Assembly: GCA_020628545.1 (NCBI GenBank)
Contig: JAHDEX010000014.1
Location: 1 to 64,000 of the forward strand
Source: Paracoccaceae bacterium
Lineage (GTDB): Bacteria > Pseudomonadota > Alphaproteobacteria > Rhodobacterales > Rhodobacteraceae
Direction: 5' to 3'
DNA length: 64,000 nt
Shown: in pieces, positions 54,264 through 63,435 of the stretch
Layout: every line of letters starts with the position of its first letter
Numbering within the stretch: the first letter of the stretch is position 1
Position numbers and translations under genes: made by a program
The notes under the pieces: generated by a model
Told to the model about the DNA's origin: nothing
What the model saw: only the letters and a program-made list of their open reading frames with translations
Database searches by the model: none

Positions 54264-55671
54264 CGCCGACCGTCAGACCGCCAATCATTAGGCTTGGCTG
54301 GCCGACACCAACCGGCACCCACTGCCCGGCTTTGCCGCAGTTGCCGATGCCGGGATCAAGCGCCATGTCGTTGCCAATGCCGCGAATGTGCTTAAGAGCA
54401 GTGGCACCGTCACCGATCAGCGTTGCACCTTTCACCGGCGCCCCAACGACACCGTCCTTCACGCGATAGGCTTCCGTGCAACTGAAGACGAATTTGCCAT
54501 TGGTGATGTCAACTTGCCCGCCACCGAAGCCGACCGCATATATCCCATCTTTAAGGTCTGCGACCAGCGACGCCGGGTCGGTGTCGCCCGCCAACATATA
54601 AGTATTTGTCATGCGTGGCATGGGCGCGTGGGCAAAGCTTTCGCGGCGTCCATTGCCGGTTGGCGCGACACCCATCAAGCGCGCGTTCTGCCGGTCCTGC
54701 ATGTAGCCCACAAGAACACCATCCTCGATCAGCGTGTTCTTCGCTGAAGGCGTGCCTTCATCGTCCACCGTGATCGACCCGCGCCGGTCCGGGATCGTGC
54801 CATCGTCCAGCACTGTCACACCTTTCGCCGCAATCTGCTGGCCCATTAAGCCCGCGAAAGCAGAAGTGCCTTTACGGTTGAAATCACCTTCGAGCCCATG
54901 GCCAATCGCTTCGTGAAGCAAAATTCCCGGCCAACCCGGGCCAAGCACCACGTCCATCACACCCGCCGGGGCGGCTTCGGCCTCAAGGTTCACCAGCGCA
55001 ATCCGCAATGCCTCTCGCACCATCGGCTCCCACGAATCGCGGACAATAATTTTGGTCAGACTGCCGCGCCCGCCACCGCCCATAGAGCCGCTTTCGCGCC
55101 GTCCGTTCTCTTCTACGATCACACCGACGTAAATCCGCGTCATGGGGCGGGTGTCCGTCACAAGTGTCCCGTCGGGGCGAAGAATCAGCACCTCCTGATG
55201 CGATGCGGCCAAAGACGCCGAGACTTGGATGACGCGCTTATCCAGCGACCGGCCAAATTCATCAATCTCGCGCAACAGATCGATCTTGGCCGGGAAAGTC
55301 GCCTGTGCCATCGGATCAGCGTCGGAATAGAGCTTTTTGTTGGTGCCCGCAGGTGCGGCTGCAAGCGTGCCGCCGCCATCCCCAACAGCCAGACGGGCGG
55401 TGGACACCGCGCGCTTGAGCGCATGTTCATCAATGGTCGTGGAATGTGCATACCCTGCTGTCTCACCTTTCACAGCCCGCAATCCAAAGCCTTCGGAGGC
55501 ATCGAAGCTCGCGTTTTTGACGCGCCCATCGTCAAAAGTCAGCACCTCGGACCGCTTGCGTTCAAGAAACAGCTCCCCATCGTCGGCGCCTGCCGTGGCC
55601 TCCTGCACCAATTTCAGGGCCGTCTCGCGATCCAGGTTGGTCTCAAACGGGCGAAATGGATCGGATGACAT
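54250..55671 (-). CDS. tldD: TldD-type metalloprotease
   Basis: TldD forms a heterodimeric zinc protease with TldE/PmbA that processes peptides. The 473-residue protein has the zinc-binding motif HEAIGH in LLHEAIGHGLEGDF and the TldD segments FDASEGFGLRAVKGETAGYAHS, TRIYVGVIVEENGRRESGSMGGGG and RMTNTYMLAGDTD. ATG at 55671 is preferred over 55686 because GGAG stands 9 bases upstream. Partner TldE is not in the window. It is divergent from ctaC. Confidence 0.93.
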   Translation of the reverse strand: MSSDPFRPFETNLDRETALKLVQEATAGADDGELFLERKRSEVLTFDDGRVKNASFDASEGFGLRAVKGETAGYAHSTTIDEHALKRAVSTARLAVGDGGGTLAAAPAGTNKKLYSDADPMAQATFPAKIDLLREIDEFGRSLDKRVIQVSASLAASHQEVLILRPDGTLVTDTRPMTRIYVGVIVEENGRRESGSMGGGGRGSLTKIIVRDSWEPMVREALRIALVNLEAEAAPAGVMDVVLGPGWPGILLHEAIGHGLEGDFNRKGTSAFAGLMGQQIAAKGVTVLDDGTIPDRRGSITVDDEGTPSAKNTLIEDGVLVGYMQDRQNARLMGVAPTGNGRRESFAHAPMPRMTNTYMLAGDTDPASLVADLKDGIYAVGFGGGQVDITNGKFVFSCTEAYRVKDGVVGAPVKGATLIGDGATALKHIRGIGNDMALDPGIGNCGKAGQWVPVGVGQPSLMIGGLTVGGAAA

Positions 55672-55861
55672 GCGGTTTTGCTCCATTCAGGGGTGCAAAC
55701 AGAGAAAAGCGTCTGTTTGCCGCAACAGCGGTTCTTGAGTTGTCCATCTGAATATGGGACATGAGCCGCAGGATACAACGGGATTCCGGTTTGCACGCCA
55801 TCGTGCCTTGGGACCCCGCAACGCTTTGCCGCTGTCGGCACCTTGAAGAACAGGAACTCAC

Positions 55862-56692
55862 ATGCGTATGACGACACTCGCAAAATCGACATTGGCCGCA
55901 GCCGGGCCTAGCCTCTTTGGCGCAGCCGCTTCAGCGCAGGACGTCAATCAAGAGCTCGAAGTGATCGGTGTGCCAGAGCCGGGTGCGACAGGCTTCCAGC
56001 CCGCCGCGACAGAGCTTGCCCGCGATTTGCAGTGGCTCGACGGGATGTTGCTGGTGATCATCACGCTGATCTCGTTGTTTGTTGTCGCCTTGCTCGCTTG
56101 GGTAATCCTGAAATTCAACAACAAGTCGAACCCGACACCCGCAACCTTCACTCATAACTCCCCGCTAGAAGTCGCTTGGACCGTCATTCCGATTGCCATC
56201 CTCGTCTTCATCGGTGCGTTCTCGTTGCCTGTTCTGTTCAAGCAGCAGGAGATTCCTGAAGGCGACGTGCACATCAAAGTAACGGGGTACCAGTGGTTCT
56301 GGGAGTATGAGTACACAGACGAAGAAGTCCTTTTCGCATCCTACATGCTGGCCGAGGACGAGCTTGCCGACTACGGCTATGAGCCAGAGCATCATCTGCT
56401 GGCGACCGACACAGCCGTTGTTGTGCCGGTCGGAGCCACCGTTGTGATGACCGTCACCGGTGCTGACGTCATCCACTCCTGGACGATCCCATCTTTCGGC
56501 GTGAAACAGGACGCGGTGCCTGGGCGTTTGGCGCAGCTGTGGTTCGCCGCAGAACAGGAAGGCGTCTACTTCGGTCAGTGTTCTGAACTTTGCGGCAAAG
56601 ACCACGCCTACATGCCGATCACTGTGAAAGTCGTGAGCCAGGAGGCCTATGACGAGTGGCTGGTCGCTGCGAAAGAACAGAACCCAGTTTAA
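55862..56692 (+). CDS. ctaC: Cytochrome c oxidase subunit II
   Basis: This subunit of the aa3-type oxidase takes electrons from cytochrome c at the CuA centre. The 276-residue precursor has a signal peptide (to about residue 25), two transmembrane helices (about 60-82 and 100-120), the aromatic patch GYQWFWEYEY and the CuA ligands in FGQCSELCGKDHAYMP together with an upstream His in DVIHSWTIPSFG. Its genes follow the order known from Paracoccus (ctaC-ctaB-orf-ctaG-ctaE). Subunit I (ctaD) is not in the window. Confidence 0.96.
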   Translation: MRMTTLAKSTLAAAGPSLFGAAASAQDVNQELEVIGVPEPGATGFQPAATELARDLQWLDGMLLVIITLISLFVVALLAWVILKFNNKSNPTPATFTHNSPLEVAWTVIPIAILVFIGAFSLPVLFKQQEIPEGDVHIKVTGYQWFWEYEYTDEEVLFASYMLAEDELADYGYEPEHHLLATDTAVVVPVGATVVMTVTGADVIHSWTIPSFGVKQDAVPGRLAQLWFAAEQEGVYFGQCSELCGKDHAYMPITVKVVSQEAYDEWLVAAKEQNPV

Positions 56693-56740
56693 TGTGTAGG
56701 GTGGGTGATCCCACCTGATCTGAAAGAGTACGCATCCCGC

Positions 56741-57685
56741 ATGAGCGATATGAGCGTTCAAGAAACTGCATACACATCCTCGGCGACTGAGCCGGGGATG
56801 TCTGACTATTTCGCGTTGATGAAACCACGCGTCATGTCGCTTGTGGTTTTCACGGCGCTGGTGGGCCTTCTGGTTGCGCCCGTTCCGGTGCATCCGTTTA
56901 TCGGCTTCGTTGCGATCCTGTGCATCGCCGTAGGGGCAGGAGCCTCGGGCGCGCTGAACATGTGGTGGGATGCGGATATCGACGCGCTCATGAAGCGGAC
57001 AGCAAAGCGTCCGATCCCGTCAGGCCGCGTGCCAGCAGGTGATGCGCTCGCCATCGGTCTGGCACTTTCAGGCTTTTCAGTTGTGCTGCTGTGGCTGGCG
57101 ACCAATGCGCTCGCCGCTGGTTTGCTGGCGTTTACGATCTTCTTCTACGCAGTCGTATATTCGATGTGGCTCAAGCGCTCGACCCCTCAGAACATCGTGA
57201 TCGGTGGTGCGGCAGGGGCGTTCCCTCCGATGATTGGATGGGCTGTTGCGACTGGTACGGTCTCAATCGAATCTGTCCTGATGTTCGGCCTGATCTTCAT
57301 GTGGACGCCGCCACATTTCTGGGCGCTGGCCTTGTTTGTGAAGTCCGACTACGGCAATGCAAATGTGCCAATGTTGACTGAAACCCATGGGCGCGACAGC
57401 ACGCGCAAGCACGTGTTGATCTACACACTTCTGTTGGCTCCGGTCGCAATTGGCCTTGGTTTCACCAGCATCGGTGGTCCGGTCTATCTGACGGTCGCGG
57501 TCCTGATGAACGCTTGGTTCCTGAAGGGGGCTGTCGACCTCTGGCGGCGCGACGACGCTGCCGCCGAAGCGGACAACTACGCCGTTGAAAAGCAGGTCTT
57601 TAAAATCTCGCTCTACTACCTTTTTGCGCATTTTGTGGCGCTCCTGGTGGATGCAGCCTTGCGCCTCAACTTGGGGGCTGTGTGA
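56741..57685 (+). CDS. ctaB: Protoheme IX farnesyltransferase
   Basis: CtaB (CyoE) attaches a farnesyl group to heme b to make heme O, the precursor of heme A. The 314-residue inner-membrane protein has about nine helices. The Asp-rich substrate motifs are NMWWDADIDALMKRTAKRPIPSG and the later YSMWLKRSTPQN. ATG at 56741 gives the usual N-terminus; a GTG at 56705 is also in frame. The stop overlaps the next gene as TGATG. Confidence 0.94.
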   Translation: MSDMSVQETAYTSSATEPGMSDYFALMKPRVMSLVVFTALVGLLVAPVPVHPFIGFVAILCIAVGAGASGALNMWWDADIDALMKRTAKRPIPSGRVPAGDALAIGLALSGFSVVLLWLATNALAAGLLAFTIFFYAVVYSMWLKRSTPQNIVIGGAAGAFPPMIGWAVATGTVSIESVLMFGLIFMWTPPHFWALALFVKSDYGNANVPMLTETHGRDSTRKHVLIYTLLLAPVAIGLGFTSIGGPVYLTVAVLMNAWFLKGAVDLWRRDDAAAEADNYAVEKQVFKISLYYLFAHFVALLVDAALRLNLGAV

Positions 57686-57885
57686 TGGCGATCAAAGTCG
57701 AACATGAAATGCATACGCGCCGCAAAGGGCGCAACATCGGCGTTGGCCTTCTCCTGACCGGCTTGATTGGCATTGTATTCGGCCTGACGGTGGTGAAGGT
57801 CCTACAACTGGACAACATCACCCAGCTTGAGAAATTTGATCACGTGGCCCGCCCGCAGTTGATCCCGCAAGAGGAGGCGAATTGA
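57685..57885 (+). CDS. Small single-helix protein of the cytochrome oxidase operon
   Basis: This 66-residue protein has one transmembrane helix (NIGVGLLLTGLIGIVFGLTVVKVLQL, about residues 17-42) with a basic N-terminal side (HTRRKGRN). It lies between ctaB and ctaG with overlapping start and stop codons on both sides, the position of the small 'orf2/CoxF-like' gene in the Paracoccus cta locus. A role in oxidase assembly is inferred from position only. ATG at 57685 is preferred to GTG at 57682. Confidence 0.78.
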   Translation: MAIKVEHEMHTRRKGRNIGVGLLLTGLIGIVFGLTVVKVLQLDNITQLEKFDHVARPQLIPQEEAN

Positions 57886-58487
57886 TGAACATCTTTCCGA
57901 ACCTTCAGGGACCAAAACGGACAGCTGCGCAGGCGGCAGGCGTTGTGTTCATCATGGGCTCGCTCGCGTGGGCATCGGTGCCGTTCTACGACTGGTTCTG
58001 CCGGGTTACCGGCTTTGGCGGCGCGACAAACGTGGTGGCAGAAGGCAGCGATGTCGTCCTCGATCAGACAATAACAATCCGCTTCGACGCCTCGCTTGAG
58101 CGTGATATGCCATGGACGTTCAAACCCGAAGTTCGCGAGATGGAGATCCGCATCGGCGAAACAGGCCTGGCCTTTTACGAAGCACACAACCCGCTTGATG
58201 TGCCAATCGCAGGCACCGCGTCGTACAACGTGACGCCGTATGAGGCGGGCGCGTTCTTCGACAAAATCCACTGCTTCTGTTTTGAAGAGCAGATTTTGCA
58301 GCCGGGTGAAACGGTGATGATGCCGGTCAACTTTTTTGTGGATCCTGCCATCGTGGACGACCGCGAGGGGCAATACGTGCATACCATCACGCTCAGCTAC
58401 ACCTTCTATGAGATTGACCTGCCGGAAGAGTATCAGCAGGCCGCATTGACCAACGTGGCGCCAAGCGCCATAGAGACCCAACAGTAA
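57885..58487 (+). CDS. ctaG: Cytochrome c oxidase assembly protein CtaG (Cox11-type)
   Basis: CtaG/Cox11 delivers copper to the CuB site of subunit I. The 200-residue protein has an N-terminal transmembrane anchor (AAGVVFIMGSLAWASVPFYDWFC) and a periplasmic domain with the copper-binding motif KIHCFCFEEQ near residue 128. VPFYDWFCRVTGFGG is a family signature with a second conserved Cys. ATG at 57885 overlaps the stop of the preceding small gene; AGGAGG stands upstream. Confidence 0.94.
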   Translation: MNIFPNLQGPKRTAAQAAGVVFIMGSLAWASVPFYDWFCRVTGFGGATNVVAEGSDVVLDQTITIRFDASLERDMPWTFKPEVREMEIRIGETGLAFYEAHNPLDVPIAGTASYNVTPYEAGAFFDKIHCFCFEEQILQPGETVMMPVNFFVDPAIVDDREGQYVHTITLSYTFYEIDLPEEYQQAALTNVAPSAIETQQ

Positions 58488-58507
58488 GACCCTGAGGGAC
58501 GTCCACC

Positions 58508-59308
58508 ATGGCGCATGAAAAGAACCACGATTATCACATTCTGAACCCCTCAATCTGGCCGTTTCTCGGCGGTTTGGGCGGCTTCATTATGCTCTTTGGC
58601 GCCGTCCTTTGGATGCACGGCTCTGGCCCCTACGCTTTCCTGATCGGTTTCGCACTGACGCTTTACGTCATGTACGCCTGGTGGGCCGAGGTGGTGACAG
58701 AAAGCCAGGTCGGTGATCACACGCCGGTTGTACGCATCGGTCTGCGTTACGGCTTCATTATGTTCATCATGTCAGAAGTAATGTTCTTCGCGGCCTGGTT
58801 CTGGAGCTTCTTCAAACACGCGATGTATCCGATGGGGCCGCAATCACCTGCGGTTGATGGTGTCTGGCCGCCAGTGGGGATCGAAACATTCGATCCATGG
58901 CACCTGCCTTTGATCAACACGATGATCCTGCTCTGCTCCGGTATGGCCGCAACTTGGGCACACCACGCGCTGGTGCATGAAAACAACCGCGAAGACATGA
59001 AGTGGGGTCTGATCCTGGCTGTCGTCTTGGGTGTAATCTTCACGGGCTTCCAGGCCTACGAATATAGCCACGCTGCTTTTGGCTTCGCTGGCAACATTTA
59101 CGGCGCGAACTTCTTCATGGCGACGGGCTTCCACGGCTTCCACGTGATCATCGGCACTATCTTCCTGCTGGTTTGTCTGATCCGCCTGCAAAAGGGTCAC
59201 TTCACGCCAGAGAAACACGTCGGGTTCGAAGCCGCAGCTTGGTACTGGCACTTCGTTGACGTGGTGTGGTTGTTCCTGTTTGCTGCTGTCTACGTCTGGG
59301 GCGGCTAA
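58508..59308 (+). CDS. ctaE: Cytochrome c oxidase subunit III
   Basis: This is a 266-residue integral membrane subunit with seven predicted helices. Family motifs are [20 protein letters not shown] at the N-terminus, [23 protein letters not shown] with the conserved Glu, [15 protein letters not shown]-like ([15 protein letters not shown]), and [17 protein letters not shown]. The C-terminal [21 protein letters not shown] is invariant in the family. GAGGGAC precedes the ATG. A terminator-like hairpin follows after 36 bases. Confidence 0.96.
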   Translation: MAHEKNHDYHILNPSIWPFLGGLGGFIMLFGAVLWMHGSGPYAFLIGFALTLYVMYAWWAEVVTESQVGDHTPVVRIGLRYGFIMFIMSEVMFFAAWFWSFFKHAMYPMGPQSPAVDGVWPPVGIETFDPWHLPLINTMILLCSGMAATWAHHALVHENNREDMKWGLILAVVLGVIFTGFQAYEYSHAAFGFAGNIYGANFFMATGFHGFHVIIGTIFLLVCLIRLQKGHFTPEKHVGFEAAAWYWHFVDVVWLFLFAAVYVWGG

Positions 59309-59344
59309 GAGCGGGCTTCGGTTCAATTGACTTCATGAATTTGA

Positions 59345-59372
59345 AAACGCGCTGGGCCACCCCGGCGCGTTT
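59345..59372 (+). terminator. Terminator-like hairpin after ctaE
   Basis: AAACGCGCTGGG and CCCGGCGCGTTT form a 12-base-pair stem with one T:G wobble and a 4-base loop, followed by CTCGTT. It lies 36 bases after the ctaE stop. The right arm ends in TTT, so it probably works as a rho-independent terminator; the rest of the 210-base gap to surf1 shows no gene. Confidence 0.55.
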
Positions 59373-59518
59373 CTCGTTGAGGCTGTCGATTTCTTTCAGA
59401 GAGTTCGTCAACCGAACAACCGTGACCTCCCGAGGTCGCCAAACCACCGAAGCGATGTCGCACCCCCTTCACCCCAACCGCAGCCCCCGCTAAACCCCTC
59501 TCAATCCCGGAGGCCGCT

Positions 59519-60190
59519 TTGCGCAACATCATCTTTCCACTCCTACTCGGCATCGCAGGCTGCGCGGTCCTGATCAGTCTTGGCACGTGGCAGGTCCAAC
59601 GCCTTGCTTGGAAAGAAGGTATCCTTGCAGAGATCAACGCCCGCCTCGCGATGGAACCTGCACCGCTGTCCTTTGACATGACGGAAGAAGACGACGAATA
59701 CCGCCGCGTGGCACTTCAGGGCACCCCAACGGGTGAAGAACTCCACGTCCTGACCTCTGGCACTGCCGCAGGTACCGGCTATCGCGTGATCTCCAAAGTG
59801 ACGTTAAATACAGGCGAGTATATCCTGCTCGATCAGGGTCTTCTCCCGCTCGACGCGAAAGACGCTCCGCCGCAAACTGACCCAATCCAGGTCACCGGCA
59901 CCATCCTCTGGCCCGATGATAAACATGGCTCGACACCGGAACCCGATCTGCCCAAGAACATCTGGTTCGCCCGCAACGTGCCCGATATGGCAGCACATCT
60001 GGACACGCAGCCCTTCATGGTCATCGCGTCCGAGGTCACCCCGCCAGACCCGCGCCTGATCCCGCTCCCGGTGCGCACGGCCAACATCAAAAACGACCAT
60101 CTGGAATATGCGATCACATGGTTCTTGCTGGCCGCCGTTTGGGCGATTATGAGCCTGTATTTGATGATCCGCACACGCAAAGAGGCCTGA
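59519..60190 (+). CDS. surf1: SURF1-family cytochrome oxidase biogenesis protein
   Basis: SURF1 helps insert heme A into subunit I. The 223-residue protein has transmembrane helices at both ends (IIFPLLLGIAGCAVLISLGTWQVQR and EYAITWFLLAAVWAIMSLYLMIRTR), the family layout, with GTWQVQRLAWKEGIL near residue 22-36 and RVALQGTPTGEELHVL. The start is TTG at 59519 with GGAGG 5 bases upstream. It precedes thrC by 3 bases, a link common in this family of bacteria. Confidence 0.93.
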   Translation: MRNIIFPLLLGIAGCAVLISLGTWQVQRLAWKEGILAEINARLAMEPAPLSFDMTEEDDEYRRVALQGTPTGEELHVLTSGTAAGTGYRVISKVTLNTGEYILLDQGLLPLDAKDAPPQTDPIQVTGTILWPDDKHGSTPEPDLPKNIWFARNVPDMAAHLDTQPFMVIASEVTPPDPRLIPLPVRTANIKNDHLEYAITWFLLAAVWAIMSLYLMIRTRKEA

Positions 60191-60193
60191 TCC

Positions 60194-61579
60194 ATGCGCT
60201 ACATCTCGACCAGAGGACAGGCCCCTGTGCTGACATTCGAGCAAGCAATGCTGACGGGCCTCGCCCGTGATGGCGGGTTGTACCTGCCGGAAAGCATTCC
60301 AACCCTGACAGAGGCCCAGATTGCAGCCATGGCGGGGATGTCCTACGAAGACATCGCCTTCACCGTGATGCGGCCCTTCATCGGCGACACGTTCAGCGAT
60401 GATCAGTTCAAGCAGCTGATCAAACAAGCCTACGCAGACTTTGGCCACGCCGCCCGCGCGCCGCTAGTGCAACTCGACAGCAACCACTTCCTGTTGGAGC
60501 TGTTCCACGGCCCCACGCTCGCCTTCAAAGACTTCGCGATGCAGCTGATCGGGCAGATGTTCGAAGCGGCCCTGACGCGTTCCGGCGACCGCGTGACCAT
60601 CGTCGGTGCAACCTCTGGCGACACCGGTTCTGCGGCGATGGAAGCGTTCCGCGGCCTCGATGCGGTCGACGTCTTTATCCTCTACCCACATGGCCGCGTC
60701 AGCGAAGTGCAGCGCCGCCAGATGACGACACCGTCAGAGGCGAACGTCCACGCCCTCGCCGTCGACGGTGACTTTGATGACTGCCAGGCGGCAGTCAAGG
60801 ACATGTTCAACGATTTCGCCTTCCGGGAAGAGGTGAAGTTGGCAGGCGTGAACTCGATCAACTGGGGCCGGGTACTCGCGCAGGTCGTCTACTACTTCTC
60901 CAGCGCCGTCTCCCTTGGTGCGCCGCACCGCGAGGTCAGCTTTACCGTCCCCACAGGGAACTTTGGCGACATCTTCGCAGGCTATATCGCCAAACAGATG
61001 GGCCTGCCGATCAAAGACCTCGTGGTCGCCACCAACATGAACGACATCCTGCACCGCACGCTGGAAACCGGGGCTTACACGAAAGAAGGCGTGACGCCGA
61101 CGATTAGCCCGTCGATGGACATCCAGGTCTCCTCCAACTTCGAACGCGCACTTTTCTACGCCTACGACCAGGACGGCGCGACCGTGGCAGGCCAGATGGA
61201 CGACCTCAAAGGAGGCGGTTTCCAGATCAGCCAGGGCGCCTACCAGATGCTGAAGGACACATTCAAATCAGGTCGGGCATCAGAAGATCAAACATCCGCC
61301 GCAATCCGATCCTACAACGCGCGCCATGGTGAATTGCTCTGCCCACATACCGCTGTCGGAACACATGTGGCAGAGGCACATTTGGGTGCCACACCCATGA
61401 TCACCCTCGCCACCGCACACCCCGCCAAGTTCCCTGACGCAGTGTCAAAAGCTACCGGCATCACACCGCCCTTGCCGCAACGCATGGCGGACCTGTATGA
61501 CCGGCCGGAACGGGTGACGCGGGTTTCCAATACGCTTGCCGACATCCAGGCGATTATCAAAGAACGGATCACCCTTTGA
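60194..61579 (+). CDS. thrC: Threonine synthase
   Basis: This pyridoxal-phosphate enzyme converts O-phosphohomoserine to threonine. The 461-residue protein has the PLP-binding lysine in GPTLAFKDFAMQ (about residue 110), the phosphate-binding loop VGATSGDTGSAAMEAFRG, and the segment TVPTGNFGDIFAGYIAKQMG. It belongs to the class-2 ('fungal/bacterial long') threonine synthases by length. The stop overlaps the M16 gene start as TTGA. Confidence 0.95.
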   Translation: MRYISTRGQAPVLTFEQAMLTGLARDGGLYLPESIPTLTEAQIAAMAGMSYEDIAFTVMRPFIGDTFSDDQFKQLIKQAYADFGHAARAPLVQLDSNHFLLELFHGPTLAFKDFAMQLIGQMFEAALTRSGDRVTIVGATSGDTGSAAMEAFRGLDAVDVFILYPHGRVSEVQRRQMTTPSEANVHALAVDGDFDDCQAAVKDMFNDFAFREEVKLAGVNSINWGRVLAQVVYYFSSAVSLGAPHREVSFTVPTGNFGDIFAGYIAKQMGLPIKDLVVATNMNDILHRTLETGAYTKEGVTPTISPSMDIQVSSNFERALFYAYDQDGATVAGQMDDLKGGGFQISQGAYQMLKDTFKSGRASEDQTSAAIRSYNARHGELLCPHTAVGTHVAEAHLGATPMITLATAHPAKFPDAVSKATGITPPLPQRMADLYDRPERVTRVSNTLADIQAIIKERITL

Positions 61580-62844
61580 CCATCCAGACCCACACCCTGT
61601 CCAACGGCTTCCAGATCGTGACGGAAGCCATGCCGGGCCTCAAATCCACATCCATCGGCATTTGGGTCCAGGCGGGCGGGCGGCACGAACGGGTGGAACA
61701 GAACGGCATCGCTCATTTTCTGGAACACATGGCGTTCAAGGGCACCAAGACCCGGACGGCCCTGCAAATCGCCGAAACCATCGAAGACGTGGGCGGCTAC
61801 ATCAACGCCTATACGTCTCGGGAGATGACAGCTTATTATGCCCGCGTGCTCGAAGACGACGTCGCACTTGGCCTCGACGTGATCGCCGACATCTTGCTGA
61901 ACCCGGTGTTTGATCCGGCAGAGATTGAGGTCGAACGCGGGGTGATCCTGCAAGAGATCGGACAGACGAACGACACGCCCGATGACATCGTATTCGACTG
62001 GCTGCAAGAGGCCGCCTATCCCAACCAGGCCCTTGGTCGGACGATTCTTGGCCCTACCGAACGCGTCTCGGCTTTCTCACGCGAAGACCTGAATGGTTTT
62101 GTCGGCGAACACTATGGCCCGAACCAGATGATCCTCGCTGCGGCGGGCGGTCTCGACCACGACGCCATCGTGAAACAGGCAGAAGCGCTTTTTGGCCACC
62201 TGTCCCCGATCGAACGCCCCACGAACCTGATCCAACCTGCGGCTTTTGGCGGCGGTGAACGCCGTGAGATCAAGCAATTGGAACAGGTGCATTTTGCGCT
62301 CGCGCTCGAAGGCCCGAACTACCGTGATCCGGCAATTTACACCGCACAAATCTACGCCTCTGCCATGGGCGGCGGCATGTCGTCCCGGCTGTTTCAAGAG
62401 GTCCGCGAAAAACAGGGTCTCTGCTACACCGTTTTCGCGCAAGCGGGAGCTTACGAGGATACCGGCCTGACGACCATCTATGCTGGCACCTCCGCCAGCC
62501 AGATCGACCAGCTTGCCAACATCACGATTGATGAGCTGAAACGCGCTGCGGACGATATGACGGCATCTGAGGTCGCACGTGCGCGGGCGCAGATGAAGGC
62601 GGGCCTTCTGATGGGGCTTGAGAGCCCGTCAAACCGCGCCGAACGCTTGGCCCGCCTTTTGTCGATCTGGGGTCGCATCCCAACGCTGGAAGAAACTATT
62701 GCGAATATCGACGCAGTCACCACAGGCGACGTGAAAGCCTATGCGGGTCAGGTCGCCGGGTCTGCAGGCACAGCGCTTGCGGTCTACGGTCCCGCCGAAT
62801 CCGCCCCGAGTCTGGAGGCCCTCCGGGCCCGCCTCGCTGCCTGA
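61576..62844 (+). CDS. M16-family zinc peptidase (mitochondrial processing peptidase-like)
   Basis: This 422-residue protease has the inverted zinc motif HxxEH in GIAHFLEHMAFKGT near residues 47-60, with the third ligand Glu in the following helix (TSREMTAYYARVLEDD region). Both M16 halves are present, ending in DVKAYAGQVAGSAGTALAVYGP. The start is TTG at 61576, overlapping the thrC stop. The next gene starts at TGATG. Its substrate is unknown; a role as processing or degrading protease is inferred. Confidence 0.92.
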   Translation: MTIQTHTLSNGFQIVTEAMPGLKSTSIGIWVQAGGRHERVEQNGIAHFLEHMAFKGTKTRTALQIAETIEDVGGYINAYTSREMTAYYARVLEDDVALGLDVIADILLNPVFDPAEIEVERGVILQEIGQTNDTPDDIVFDWLQEAAYPNQALGRTILGPTERVSAFSREDLNGFVGEHYGPNQMILAAAGGLDHDAIVKQAEALFGHLSPIERPTNLIQPAAFGGGERREIKQLEQVHFALALEGPNYRDPAIYTAQIYASAMGGGMSSRLFQEVREKQGLCYTVFAQAGAYEDTGLTTIYAGTSASQIDQLANITIDELKRAADDMTASEVARARAQMKAGLLMGLESPSNRAERLARLLSIWGRIPTLEETIANIDAVTTGDVKAYAGQVAGSAGTALAVYGPAESAPSLEALRARLAA

Positions 62845-63428
62845 TGATCGGCGTCCGTCGGAAAGTCCGTTTGCAGACGGAGCGTCTGACGCTCCGCCCG
62901 CCGACCCATTCCGACTTTCGGCCCTGGGCGGCGCTGCGTGACGAAAGCCGCGCGTTTCTGATCCCGTGGGAGCCGACATGGGCACGTGAGCACCTGTCGC
63001 GCAAGGCCTTCACCAATCGGGTCTACTGGGCGCAACGCTCAATTTCATCAGGCACCGCGTTGCCGCTTTTCATCTTCCGCCGGTCTGATCAAACGCTGGT
63101 TGGTGCCATCACACTGGACCACATCAAACGCGGCCCGGCGCAATCAGGCGTCACCGGCTACTGGATCGGGCAGCAATACGCCCGCCAGGGCTTCATGCGT
63201 GAGGCGATCATGTCTGTCGTGCATTATGCCTTCACAACACTCGACCTCAGCCGGATTGAGGCCGGGTGTTTGCCCGAAAATACGCCCTCTCGCAGTTTGT
63301 TAGAGAAATGCGGGTACAAGTACGAAGGCGTTGCGCAAAGCTATTTGCAGATCAACGGGCGCTGGCGGAACCACGTGCTTTACGCCAATTTGCGTCACGA
63401 CCGGCGCGGGAAAACGGATACGGGGTAG
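62844..63428 (+). CDS. RimJ/RimL-type GNAT N-acetyltransferase
   Basis: This 194-residue protein has the full GNAT fold of the RimJ/RimL group: LQTERLTLRPPTHSDFRPWAALRDES, VGAITLDHIKRG, GYWIGQQYARQGFMREAIMSVVHYAFTTLDLSRIEAGCLPENTPSRSLLEKCGYKYEG. Known members acetylate N-termini of ribosomal proteins, but others act on small molecules, so the substrate is not fixed. It overlaps the M16 gene stop by one base and ends 7 bases before the hydrolase gene. Confidence 0.9.
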   Translation: MIGVRRKVRLQTERLTLRPPTHSDFRPWAALRDESRAFLIPWEPTWAREHLSRKAFTNRVYWAQRSISSGTALPLFIFRRSDQTLVGAITLDHIKRGPAQSGVTGYWIGQQYARQGFMREAIMSVVHYAFTTLDLSRIEAGCLPENTPSRSLLEKCGYKYEGVAQSYLQINGRWRNHVLYANLRHDRRGKTDTG

Positions 63429-63435
63429 GTCGAGG

